Positions 1 to 7,638 of a stretch of 46,506 nt of DNA are shown one piece after another. Under the pieces are notes generated by a model. The model made no database searches, had not been told where the DNA came from, and was given only the letters and a program-made list of their open reading frames with translations. The position numbers and the translations under genes are program-made. Position 1 is the stretch's first letter. Every line of letters begins with the position of its first letter. Origin of the DNA: Hyphomonas sp. 34-62-18 (GTDB taxonomy: Bacteria; Pseudomonadota; Alphaproteobacteria; Caulobacterales; Hyphomonadaceae); assembly GCF_002282565.1 (NCBI RefSeq), contig NZ_NCJT01000002.1:1-46506 (forward strand). The letters are read 5' to 3'.

Positions 1-302
1 CCGAGACGGTGCAGCTTAACGGTCAGATCGACCGAGGACGGGTCGAGCGGCGCGCCATCCTTGTACGGGTATATCCGGTACTGAGGCGGCACGCCTGTTT
101 CGAAGATCGTCATCTCAAGTGCAAACGCTCCGTCTTCGAGCAGGCGTCCGTTATGGGGGCCGCGGACATAGTCTTCCACAGTCGCCTCGCCGTGATCTGT
201 GTCTGACGCATCTGGCTTGGGGGGCTCGCCACACGCGCCAATCAGGCCAAGGAGGAAGACGGCCGCAAGGGGGGCAACCCGTCTGTTAAGGGGATGGTTC
301 AT
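1..302 (-). CDS. czcB: CzcB/CusB-like RND efflux periplasmic adaptor, N-terminal part (runs off the window)
   Basis: This is the first ~100 codons of a membrane-fusion adaptor that would link an inner-membrane RND pump to the CzcC-like channel encoded just upstream. The start ATG (302-300) overlaps the czcC stop codon as ATGA, which implies translational coupling. The N-terminus shows a lipoprotein signal (basic NRR, hydrophobic stretch, lipobox LIGAC). It is followed by a domain typical of heavy-metal adaptors, with the phrases RGPHNGRLLEDG and VPPQYRIYPYKDG. The rest, including the barrel-sandwich domain, lies before position 1. Identity as metal efflux comes from the family and from the His-rich protein upstream. 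The exact metal (Zn, Cd, Co, Cu) cannot be read here. Confidence 0.75.
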   Translation of the reverse strand, partial: MNHPLNRRVAPLAAVFLLGLIGACGEPPKPDASDTDHGEATVEDYVRGPHNGRLLEDGAFALEMTIFETGVPPQYRIYPYKDGAPLDPSSVDLTVKLHRL

Positions 303-1582
303 TCCGGAGTCTCCGAGGTCGGGGCGGGTCTGTGTGCGGCAGGGCTCAGGCGCGCCAGCGCAGCATCGTTGAGGATATAGGTTCTAAGGTGGGTGAGACG
401 TTCTTCGCGCAGGTCATCCACTGCGCTCTGGGCACTGATGATGTCGAGATAGGTGAACGCGCCGCGGGCATAGCCGTCGCGGGCAAGCGCGACGGCTTCG
501 TTTGCGGCTGGCAGCAGAACCGTGTCGATTTCCTCAATCTGGTCCAGCGCGCTGAGCGCGGCGCGTTGATAGCCAGCGGCGCGGCGGATCAGTTCCTGCC
601 GGAGTGTTTCCCGCTCGACTTCGATACGGAGCTGGTCAGCCCGTGCGCGGGCGACCGCTGCCTCGCTCCGGCCGCCCGTGCCAAGTGGAATTGAGGCCCC
701 CGCAATGACGGCCGCATCCTCTTCCAGTCCGAACTTGCGGACCCCGACACTCCAGGTGACATCCGGAATAGCCTGGGCGCGCTCAACTTCGATCTGCGCT
801 GCCGATTGGAGCTGTTCCTTGGCAAGGCGGTCGAGTTCCGGAGAGGAAAGATCTGCAACATCAAAGGCGCGCGGCGTGACCTTTGCTTCCAGAAAATCTG
901 GGTCAATCCGGAAATCGTCCTTGGCCAGCCAATAGGCGCCGAGTGCGGCCCGGAGGTTTGCAGCCTGCGCCGCATGGCGGCGTGCTTCGGCTTCCGCGCG
1001 GAGGCGGTCGGAGGTTGCGCGCGCTCCAGCGAGGAGGGGGTCGCGCGCGGCGTCGACGCGCCGCTGGATGACCGCTTCGAGCTCACGCGACAAGGCTATC
1101 TGGTCACATGCGAGCGCCAGCCTGCCTTCGGCAAGCGCGGCTTCGGCATAGAGCGTTTCGACTTCTTCCCGGATTTCGAATTCTGCGGCCGCAAGGCGTG
1201 TCTCCGCGACTTCGACCCCTCTGCGGGCCAGCGTTTCACGCGCCTCACGCTTGCCCCCGCGCTCCCAGACGCGGGAGAAACTGGCGGTGACCTGGAGGTT
1301 ATCGATTTCGCTGGCGAGGCCTGAGCCAGGGAAATCCTCGATCTCAAGCGAGACGGTATCCGCTGGCCGGAGCGCCGCAATCGCGCGCTCGGTTCTCGCG
1401 GCGCGGACTTCGGCGTTGGCAAGCTCAGGCCGGAGATCGGTTTCGACAGCAAGCTGGATCGCGCGTGCGAGCGGGATGATCTCGGATTGATCCGGCGTGC
1501 CGGTGCAGGCATCGGTCTGGGCCTGCGCGGCGGCGCCAGACAAGGCCATCGCGACCGCGAGGCCAATACGTTTGGAAAACAT
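299..1582 (-). CDS. czcC: CzcC-like outer-membrane channel (TolC family)
   Basis: A 427-residue outer-membrane efflux protein that should form the exit duct of a tripartite RND metal pump. It has a signal peptide (MFSKRIGLAVAMALSGAAAQA) and then the two alpha-helical, Ala/Arg/Glu-rich repeats of the OEP family. These include the conserved segments near ERGGKREARETLARR (~110-125) and GASIPLGTGGRSEAAVARARA (~290-310). Length fits CzcC/CusC. Upstream in the same direction is a small His-rich protein, and downstream the adaptor start overlaps its stop, so this is a czc-type operon continuing out of the window. It is probably metal-induced, but no regulator is visible. Confident as TolC/CzcC family; the substrate is inferred. 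Confidence 0.9.
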   Translation of the reverse strand: MFSKRIGLAVAMALSGAAAQAQTDACTGTPDQSEIIPLARAIQLAVETDLRPELANAEVRAARTERAIAALRPADTVSLEIEDFPGSGLASEIDNLQVTASFSRVWERGGKREARETLARRGVEVAETRLAAAEFEIREEVETLYAEAALAEGRLALACDQIALSRELEAVIQRRVDAARDPLLAGARATSDRLRAEAEARRHAAQAANLRAALGAYWLAKDDFRIDPDFLEAKVTPRAFDVADLSSPELDRLAKEQLQSAAQIEVERAQAIPDVTWSVGVRKFGLEEDAAVIAGASIPLGTGGRSEAAVARARADQLRIEVERETLRQELIRRAAGYQRAALSALDQIEEIDTVLLPAANEAVALARDGYARGAFTYLDIISAQSAVDDLREERLTHLRTYILNDAALARLSPAAHRPAPTSETPE

Positions 1583-1647
1583 GAGGGTAACTCCTGACCA
1601 CGGAAACTTGCCTGGCGCACCGTTAGGCTTGCCAGCGACGCTCAGGG

Positions 1648-2010
1648 TCAGGCGCGATCAGGATCCGGATCAGGGGGCAACAGAGGCGAAGGCTGCTGCA
1701 AATCGGAATAAAAGCGTCTCAGCTCACTCCCGAGGAAAGGCCGCTCGGTAGAAAATGCTGACATTTCTATCGCGGTCAGATGCAACTCAGCGCCGTGATC
1801 CCCAGGGTGGCCTTGGGAATGATGGTGCTGGTCGAAATCACTGACGCTTGCATGGTCGCCATGCGCGTCATGTTCATGTCCGTGATCTTCGTCCAGGTGA
1901 ACTTCGAGAGCGGGCGGGATCTGCGCATGCGCCATAGTGTGCGCTGCCGGGATAAACGAACCCGACACCGACAGCACAATGCAAAAGAGAGCTATCCAGA
2001 ACTCGCGCAT
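1648..2010 (-). CDS. Small periplasmic His/Asp-rich protein, CzcI-like
   Basis: A 120-residue protein starting at ATG 2010-2008. A longer in-frame extension to 2262 lacks a signal peptide at its start, so I reject it. The N-terminus is a clear secretion signal (MREFWIALFCIVLSVSG, cleavage near AHA). A central region (~35-75) is packed with His and Asp (HGHEHDAHGDH, FDQHHHSQGH), typical of metal buffering or sensing. The C-terminus is Pro/Asp-rich. It lies 65 bp upstream of czcC in the same direction, the place CzcI takes in Cupriavidus czc operons. A role in binding or modulating Zn/Cd/Co in the periplasm is inferred from composition and position; there is no strong family signature. Confidence 0.65.
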   Translation of the reverse strand: MREFWIALFCIVLSVSGSFIPAAHTMAHAQIPPALEVHLDEDHGHEHDAHGDHASVSDFDQHHHSQGHPGDHGAELHLTAIEMSAFSTERPFLGSELRRFYSDLQQPSPLLPPDPDPDRA

Positions 2011-2273
2011 ACTGCTCGATAAGCGAAGGCTATCAATATGTAAATAAACGGACCATCCTAATTTGGATTGCTTCGGCGCTACCGCATATGCCTCGACGCG
2101 AGCCCAATCGCTAATTTTGCCTCGGGGTTTTCGCTGGGTGGCGCGAGGATCAGAGTGCAGGGAGCTATTGTCCCTGAAGTGCTCGCAAGCGCCAAGCGTG
2201 GACAGGATGCGGAGGCTAACAGCGTCGAGACACGAGCATATTACACAGCTGAAACCCGACATTCCTCAAACTC

Positions 2274-2382
2274 GGGATACAAATTGGATACAAAGTGAGA
2301 TACAATTTACTGAGGGCAGAAGGTTAAGTGATTGTATTTATAGAACAATAATCATGAACTCGACGCGCGTCACTCGCGCCAT
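2274..2382 (+). repeat. Left copy of the ~109 bp direct repeat, putative island boundary
   Basis: This stretch matches 40727-40835 in the same orientation. GGGATACA is shared at the left edge. The 20-mer TGGATACAAAGTGAGATACA (2285-2304) is identical. After exactly 57 diverged bases, a 21 bp block (2362-2382, starting GACGCGCGTCACTCGCGCC) is identical again. Identical spacing in both copies rules out chance. The left part holds three GATACA units at 11 and 12 bp steps, like recombinase arm sites. The 21 bp block starts with the palindrome GACGCGCGTC and could be the crossover core. The surrounding gap 2011-2610 holds no convincing gene: it is AT-richer and has no good coding frame. No integrase is present in the window. 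Confidence 0.75.
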
Positions 2383-2610
2383 AAATTGAATGAATACAAG
2401 GTAGTATAGCGTTAATCGACTGCCTGTCAAATGCCCCGGACCATCCCGCTCTTACGGTTTTAAGATCCTCCAGTATGCGGGGCCTCTCCGGACGCGCAGC
2501 GGTGACCAGGTGCCCAGCGCAAGCCTTTAACAACAGGCATTCGTTATTAAAGGTTCGCTTGCTCTCGGTTTTTCTGGTCTCGGGTTCTGAGGTCTGTCGT
2601 CAGAGCCTTT

Positions 2611-3402
2611 TCAGTCCAGCTTCAGGAAGTACCGGGTGGATTTGGGTTCCCCCTGCCGAACGAGCGCGCCTTTGGCGACCATGTCTGTAAGGTCGCGCGT
2701 TGCGGTGGCGGTTGGGGCGCCTGTGATCGTCTTGTAGTTCTTCGCGCTGAGGCCGCCCTTGAAGCCGTCTATGCCTTCGGCGAACATGCGCAGCAACTCT
2801 TTCTCTTGCCGCGGGTTCAGCTTCCCTGCGAGCCGGTCGAAGAGGCGCGTCTTGGCCAGCATGAACTCAACCTGCTTCAGGCTTCGGTCCTGCGCCTCAA
2901 GCGCGATATCCGCAAACCAGCTCAGCCAGCGGTCGGCATTCACGGTTGCACTGGCGAGCTCCAGTTCGCGGTAATAGTCCTTGCGGTGGCGCAGCAGGGC
3001 GCCGGCCAGCGACATGAAGACGGGCCGCTGCCTTCCTTGCGCTAGCGCTTTTTCCGAGATGGCGCGTCCGATGCGGCCATTGCCGTCTTCATACGGATGG
3101 ATGCACTCGAACCAGAGATGTGCAAGTCCGGCCCGCTCGATCGGAAGCAGCGGTGTCTCGCCGGTTGGCGCGGTCTTGTTGAACCAGGCGATGAACGCCG
3201 ACATATGGCCGGGAACGGAGCTTGAAGGCGGCGCCTCATAGTGAACCTTTGGCGCGGAGGGTAGCGGCTCATGCGTTCGGTCAGAGACGATATGAGCACT
3301 TCGCTGCGCAAGTAGCGAGACGATTGGTGCGCGCCTGAAAGCGGCCGGGAGGGATGCAAGTCCCAGGAGGTTAAGTGTCTGCAGTGGTTCACTCGATATC
3401 AA
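2611..3402 (-). pseudogene. Fic-family AMP transferase (filamentation-induced-by-cAMP), 5'-truncated
   Basis: The reading frame carries an intact Fic core: HPYEDGNGRIGR (motif HPFx[D/E]GN[G/K]RxxR, with catalytic His and the nucleotide-binding loop). A C-terminal winged-helix-like part follows, with LNPRQEKEL and the terminal TRYFLKLD. Proteins of this type (DUF4172-Fic-HTH) are usually about 370 residues. Here only about 230 residues align in pattern, from HYEAPP onward. The N-terminal DUF4172 region and the S/TxxxE(G/N) inhibitory helix are absent, and the first ~45 residues of the frame look non-native. I infer a remnant truncated at its 5' end, close to the putative left island boundary. 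A shortened active Fic without its inhibitory helix is possible but less likely. No partner antitoxin gene is seen nearby. Confidence 0.6.
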
Positions 3403-3662
3403 TCAGTTTAAAGCGTTCTAGTGTAATATGCATCTCAGCGGCGGCCGATCAGACATGCTGGACTGACGCTTTCAGGATCGGTGGTCGGGCTTCGGTGTAA
3501 GAATCCAACGGCGTTTCTATAACGACAAAAACGTCTCTGCCGAGATAAGGCGCCTCCAAGATTCATTCTCGCGAAGCGACACCATTGCGTGGGTATGAGG
3601 TACAGGATCGTTCAGCGCGAGCGCTCGCGATTGTGGTAGCAAAGAAGAGCCTTGAATATTAA

Positions 3663-3680
3663 TTAGTACAAGCGTACGAA
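3663..3680 (+). promoter_or_regulatory. Candidate TetR/CecR operator upstream of ybhG
   Basis: TTAGTACAAGCGTACGAA is an inverted repeat of the form TT-n-GTAC-n4-GTAC-n-AA. It lies 60 bp before the exporter operon whose last gene encodes a CecR-type TetR regulator. CecR-family proteins commonly repress their own exporter operon, so this dyad is the best operator candidate in the 337 bp gap 3403-3739. The remainder of the gap shows no gene. Binding is inferred only from symmetry and position. Confidence 0.45.
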
Positions 3681-3739
3681 AAATGGAGTAGTTTGTTAAA
3701 TTTGGGTGGGGCCTCCCGCGCGCCCCCGAAAGATTGTCA

Positions 3740-4747
3740 ATGAAGCGCATTGCCATCGTCGCCGCCGTTCTGGTTGCTGCCCTCAGCTTGGGCCGTTTCG
3801 TCGTGTGGCCGCGTTTGGACCCGGCGGATTCCAGAGCCGACAGCGCACTGGTGCTGTATGGCAATGTCGATATTCGGCAGGTAGAGCTTGCTTTCCGGGT
3901 CTCCGGCCGCCTCGAGACCATGAACTTCGAGGAAGGGGACGCGGTCTCGGCTGGCGAGGTGATCGCAGTCCTGGACATCGCGCCTCTGCGTGACGGACTC
4001 GTTCAGGCTGAGGCCGAAGCGTCGGTGCGACGGGCAGAGCTTGCGCGACTCGAGGCCGGGAGCCGGTCCCAGGAAATTGAGCGGGCCCGGGCCCGGGTGG
4101 AAGAACTGGAAGCGAATGTCCTGCTGGCGCAACAGACGTTCGACCGGCAGTCGAAATTACGCGACAGCGGGTATGTGTCCCAGCAAGCCTATGACACGGC
4201 GCTCGCCGCGTTGGATGCAGCCCAGAAGCGCCTTGTCGCAGGCAAGAAGGACCTCACCCTTGTGCAGCTCGGACCGCGATCCGAAGAGATTACGGGGAGC
4301 GCGGCGGGTGTTGAAGCGGCTGAGGCGGCGGTTGCTCAAGCGCGGATGAGGCTTGGCGACGCAAGTCTTGTCGCACCTTCAGACGGGGTTCTGCTGGCGC
4401 GCGTGCGGGAACCCGGTTCTATCGTCGCCGCAGGCGTGCCGGTTGCTACTTTGGCTTTAACCAGCCCGGTCTGGGTGCGCGCTTATGTCGATGAGTCCGA
4501 CCTTGGCTTCGTCGTACCTGGCAAGGCAGCTGAAGTGTTCACCGACAGCGCACCTGGCAGGCCCTATGAGGGGCAAGTCGGCTTTGTCTCTCCTGTTGCC
4601 GAATTCACTCCCCGGACGGTCCAAACCCCTGATCTGCGTACTGATCTTGTGTATCAGGTTCGGATCATTGTCGACGCACCCGACAGCGGCCTCCGGCAAG
4701 GCATGCCCGTAACCGTCAAGCTGCGCCGCCCGGCGGCGGCAGATTGA
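3740..4747 (+). CDS. ybhG: HlyD-family periplasmic adaptor of YbhGFSR-type ABC exporter
   Basis: A membrane-fusion protein of ~335 residues that should bridge the inner-membrane ABC exporter to an outer-membrane channel. It has one N-terminal membrane anchor (IAIVAAVLVAALSLG). A biotinyl-lipoyl-like half follows (VDIRQVELAFRVSGRLETM), then a long Ala/Glu/Arg coiled-coil hairpin (~85-200), and the second lipoyl half with the beta-barrel (LVAPSDGVLLARVREPGSIV). I chose ATG 3740 over TTG 3734 because GAAAG lies 7 bases before the ATG. Gene order adaptor, double ATPase, two permeases, TetR matches the E. coli ybhG-ybhF-ybhS-ybhR set with cecR. In E. coli that system is linked to drug tolerance; the substrate here is unknown. 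Its likely partner outer-membrane channel is not encoded in this operon. Confidence 0.85.
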   Translation: MKRIAIVAAVLVAALSLGRFVVWPRLDPADSRADSALVLYGNVDIRQVELAFRVSGRLETMNFEEGDAVSAGEVIAVLDIAPLRDGLVQAEAEASVRRAELARLEAGSRSQEIERARARVEELEANVLLAQQTFDRQSKLRDSGYVSQQAYDTALAALDAAQKRLVAGKKDLTLVQLGPRSEEITGSAAGVEAAEAAVAQARMRLGDASLVAPSDGVLLARVREPGSIVAAGVPVATLALTSPVWVRAYVDESDLGFVVPGKAAEVFTDSAPGRPYEGQVGFVSPVAEFTPRTVQTPDLRTDLVYQVRIIVDAPDSGLRQGMPVTVKLRRPAAAD

Positions 4748-4755
4748 CCGCGCAG

Positions 4756-6501
4756 ATGAGCTATGCATCTCTCATGTCTGGCCCGCCACCCCTCGTTCAG
4801 ATCAACAAGGTCACGAAGCGGTTTACTGCGAATGGTCCGGCAGCACTTGATAATATCTCCGGTACCATAGCGACTGGCAAGATTACCGGGCTGGTCGGCC
4901 CGGACGGCGCAGGTAAGACAACGCTCATCCGGTTGCTGACGGGCCTCAGCCGGCCTAGCGAAGGCGAGGTGCTCATAGGGGGCGCACGCGCGCACACGGC
5001 GCAGCGCACCTTGCACGAGATGCTCGGCTATATGCCCCAACGCTTCGGCCTCTACGAAGATCTGAGCGTCCAGGAAAATCTTGAACTGTTTGCTGATCTT
5101 AAAGGACTTTCAGGTGATGAGCGGGAGGACGCCTTCCGTCACCTGTTGAAGTTCACGGACCTTGCGCGGTTCACCGAACGTCTGGCCGGAGCCCTGTCTG
5201 GCGGCATGAAGCAGAAACTCGGCCTTGCCTGCGCCTTGCTGACGAGGCCGCGCCTGCTGCTCCTCGATGAGCCATCGGTGGGCGTTGACCCGATCTCGCG
5301 CAGGGAACTGTGGTCGATGGTAGGCGAGCTCGTCGACGATAGCATGGCGGTGGTCTGGGCAACCGCCTATCTGGACGAAGCGGAAAAATGCGATGATGTT
5401 CTTCTGCTTAGCGGCGGCAGGCTCCTCCATGCAGGTCCTCCCGGTGACCTGACAGCGACAATGGCCGGCCGCGTCTTCCTGGCGCGTGTTCCGCAAGAGA
5501 CCCGCCGTGCTGCCATCGCACCGCTGCTTCGCGATGCATCTGTGGCCGATGCAATCCTGCACGGCGACGCCATACGCTTTCTGATCCGCGAAGGGGCCGA
5601 TCTTGATCACGTCAGGACCCTGGTGAATGCAGAGAGCGTTCCTGCCACGCCCCGCTTCGAGGACGCGTTTGTCGACCGGTTGGGCGGCGGTCCGGACGGG
5701 CGGTCGCCGCTGGCCGAAGCAATGATTGCGCATCCGGATAAGGGTGACGCGGTTATCGAAGCGCGCGGCCTCACCAAGCGCTACGGGACCTTCACGGCAG
5801 CCTCCGATATCACGTTCACTCAGAAGCGTGGCGAAATCCTCGGGCTGCTTGGCCCCAACGGGGCGGGCAAGTCGACAACCTTCAAGATGCTGTGCGGCCT
5901 GACTGAGCCGAGCGAAGGCGAGGGCCGTGTTGCCGGGTTCGACTTGCGAACGGCCGCGGCCGATGCACGCGGGCGGCTGGGCTATATGGCGCAGAAATTC
6001 TCCCTCTACGGAGATATTTCCGTGGCACAGAATCTCTCTTTCTTCGCTGGTGTCTACGGTCTTGGCCGCGCGCGGGCGCGCGAGCGGATCGAAGCGATGC
6101 TGCAGGCCTTTGATCTGACGGGCCATCGCAACACCGCTGCTGCGCGCCTGCCGCTCGGATTCAAGCAACGTCTCGCGCTCGCCGCTGCACTCTTGCATGA
6201 GCCGGAGGTCCTTTTCCTTGATGAGCCGACCTCGGGTGTTGATCCGATCACGCGGAGAGAGTTCTGGTCGCACATCAATGCGTTGACGGCGAAGAATGTT
6301 GCCGTGCTCGTCACCACCCACTTCATGGAAGAGGCCGAGTATTGCGACCGGATCAACCTGATCTATCGCGGCAGGACAATCGCAGAGGGCACCCCCGAGG
6401 CGTTGAAGGCGAGCTGTGCCAATCCAAACGGCTCGAGCGTGACCATGGAAGAAGCATTCATCGAGCTGGTTGCGCGATCTGAAAAACAAGAGGCCGCCTG
6501 A
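4756..6501 (+). CDS. ybhF: Double-NBD ABC transporter ATPase (YbhF-like)
   Basis: One polypeptide with two ABC ATPase domains, as in E. coli YbhF. The N-terminal domain has Walker A GPDGAGKTT, signature LSGGMKQKL and Walker B LLLLDEPSVGVDP. The C-terminal domain has Walker A GPNGAGKST, a degenerate signature LPLGFKQRL and Walker B VLFLDEPTSGVDP, followed by a normal H-loop (VTTHFMEEAE). The first domain carries ATAYLDEAE at the H-loop position, so the switch histidine is replaced by Ala or Tyr. Together with the altered signature in domain 2, this suggests one hydrolytic and one degenerate site. The TTG at 4744, overlapping the ybhG stop, is an alternative start. The downstream permease ATG overlaps its stop codon. 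Confidence 0.9.
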   Translation: MSYASLMSGPPPLVQINKVTKRFTANGPAALDNISGTIATGKITGLVGPDGAGKTTLIRLLTGLSRPSEGEVLIGGARAHTAQRTLHEMLGYMPQRFGLYEDLSVQENLELFADLKGLSGDEREDAFRHLLKFTDLARFTERLAGALSGGMKQKLGLACALLTRPRLLLLDEPSVGVDPISRRELWSMVGELVDDSMAVVWATAYLDEAEKCDDVLLLSGGRLLHAGPPGDLTATMAGRVFLARVPQETRRAAIAPLLRDASVADAILHGDAIRFLIREGADLDHVRTLVNAESVPATPRFEDAFVDRLGGGPDGRSPLAEAMIAHPDKGDAVIEARGLTKRYGTFTAASDITFTQKRGEILGLLGPNGAGKSTTFKMLCGLTEPSEGEGRVAGFDLRTAAADARGRLGYMAQKFSLYGDISVAQNLSFFAGVYGLGRARARERIEAMLQAFDLTGHRNTAAARLPLGFKQRLALAAALLHEPEVLFLDEPTSGVDPITRREFWSHINALTAKNVAVLVTTHFMEEAEYCDRINLIYRGRTIAEGTPEALKASCANPNGSSVTMEEAFIELVARSEKQEAA

Positions 6502-7637
6502 TGCATCTGTCGCGGCTTCCTGCTCCTGTGCGTCGAGCCTTCTCGCTTGCGCGAAAGGAAACATTCCAGATTTTTCGTGACCCTTCTTCGATCCTGATCG
6601 CGTTCGTGCTACCGCTTATCCTTCTCCTTCTGTTCGGGTTCGGAATATCGCTCGATGCCAATTCGATCCGGGTTGGCATCGTGGTACAGGACGCACGCAC
6701 CGATGCGCGCAGTCTTGTCCAGGCATTTGAAGGTTCCGACTATTTCGAAACCGTCACGGCCTTCGACCAGGCGGCGCTTGAGCCGGGCCTTGTATCCGGT
6801 CAGCTGCGCGGCCTCGTCATCATTCCGCCGGACTTCACCGAACGCCTGCGCAGGCGCGACCCGGCCCCCATCGAGATCCTGACCGACGGCTCGCAGCCCA
6901 ATACCGCTCAGTTCGTCGCGAACTATGCCCAGGGAGTCTACAGCGTGTGGCAGGCACGCCGGCTCGCAGACGCGGCCTCGCCAGTCCCGGCGGCGATAAC
7001 CCCGCAACCCCGCTTCTGGTTCAATGCCGAACTGACCAGTCGCTACAATCTCGTGCCGGGGTCCACGGCAGTTGTGATGACCATCATCGGCACATTGTTG
7101 ACGGCGCTGGTGATCGCCCGCGAATGGGAGCGCGGCACCATGGAAGCGGTCCTTGCCACACCGGTGAGCCGGGTAGAATTATTGGTGTCAAAGATCTTGC
7201 CTTATTTTCTGCTGGGCATGAGCTCTCTGGTGCTGTGCACCCTGGCGGCGGTATTCGTTTTTGATGTCCCGTTCCGAGGCTCGGTCTTTGCGCTTGCAGC
7301 GGTTGCCGCAGCTTTCCTGGTGCCCGCCCTTGGTCAGGGATTGCTGATCTCCGCGGCGACCAAGAACCAGTTTGTTGCGGCTCAGTTGGCGCTTTTCACA
7401 GGCTTCCTGCCGGCAACGTTGCTATCGGGGTTTATCTTCGAAATCAGCGCGATGCCGCTGCCGATCCGCACGGTCACCACCTTTATCCCGGCGCGTTATT
7501 TCGTGATCAGTTTGCAGACACTGTTTCTGGCAGGGGATGTCTGGTCGGTTCTATGGCCAGCGATCCTGAAGATGCTGGCCGTCGGCACCTTTTTCCTGAT
7601 GCTGACATGGCTGGCTACGCCGAAGCGGATCGCCTGA
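6501..7637 (+). CDS. ybhS: ABC exporter permease (ABC-2 type, YbhS-like)
   Basis: A 378-residue ABC-2 permease. It has one N-terminal membrane helix (~33-52), a large periplasmic domain (~55-180), and five or six C-terminal helices. The last part contains the typical REWERGTMEAVLATPVSRVE coupling segment and FIPARYFV near the end. The ATG overlaps the ybhF stop (ATGA-type junction), so it is co-translated with the ATPase. It is expected to pair with the next gene as a heterodimeric channel. Family assignment is secure; the substrate is not known. Confidence 0.88.
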   Translation: MHLSRLPAPVRRAFSLARKETFQIFRDPSSILIAFVLPLILLLLFGFGISLDANSIRVGIVVQDARTDARSLVQAFEGSDYFETVTAFDQAALEPGLVSGQLRGLVIIPPDFTERLRRRDPAPIEILTDGSQPNTAQFVANYAQGVYSVWQARRLADAASPVPAAITPQPRFWFNAELTSRYNLVPGSTAVVMTIIGTLLTALVIAREWERGTMEAVLATPVSRVELLVSKILPYFLLGMSSLVLCTLAAVFVFDVPFRGSVFALAAVAAAFLVPALGQGLLISAATKNQFVAAQLALFTGFLPATLLSGFIFEISAMPLPIRTVTTFIPARYFVISLQTLFLAGDVWSVLWPAILKMLAVGTFFLMLTWLATPKRIA

Positions 7638-7638
7638 C

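Noticed and set aside
2016..2044. TTTACA-n17-TATCGA promoter for the His-rich czc gene (minus strand)
   Set aside because: It would place the transcription start almost on the ATG, leaving no leader or ribosome site.
2275..2304. GATACA iterons as a plasmid or phage replication origin
   Set aside because: No rep gene or AT-rich unwinding region nearby, and the same unit recurs 38 kb away tied to a 21 bp core, which fits a boundary better.
5110..6564. A 484-codon open frame antisense to ybhF
   Set aside because: Shadow of the double ATPase gene; low-complexity composition and no family features.
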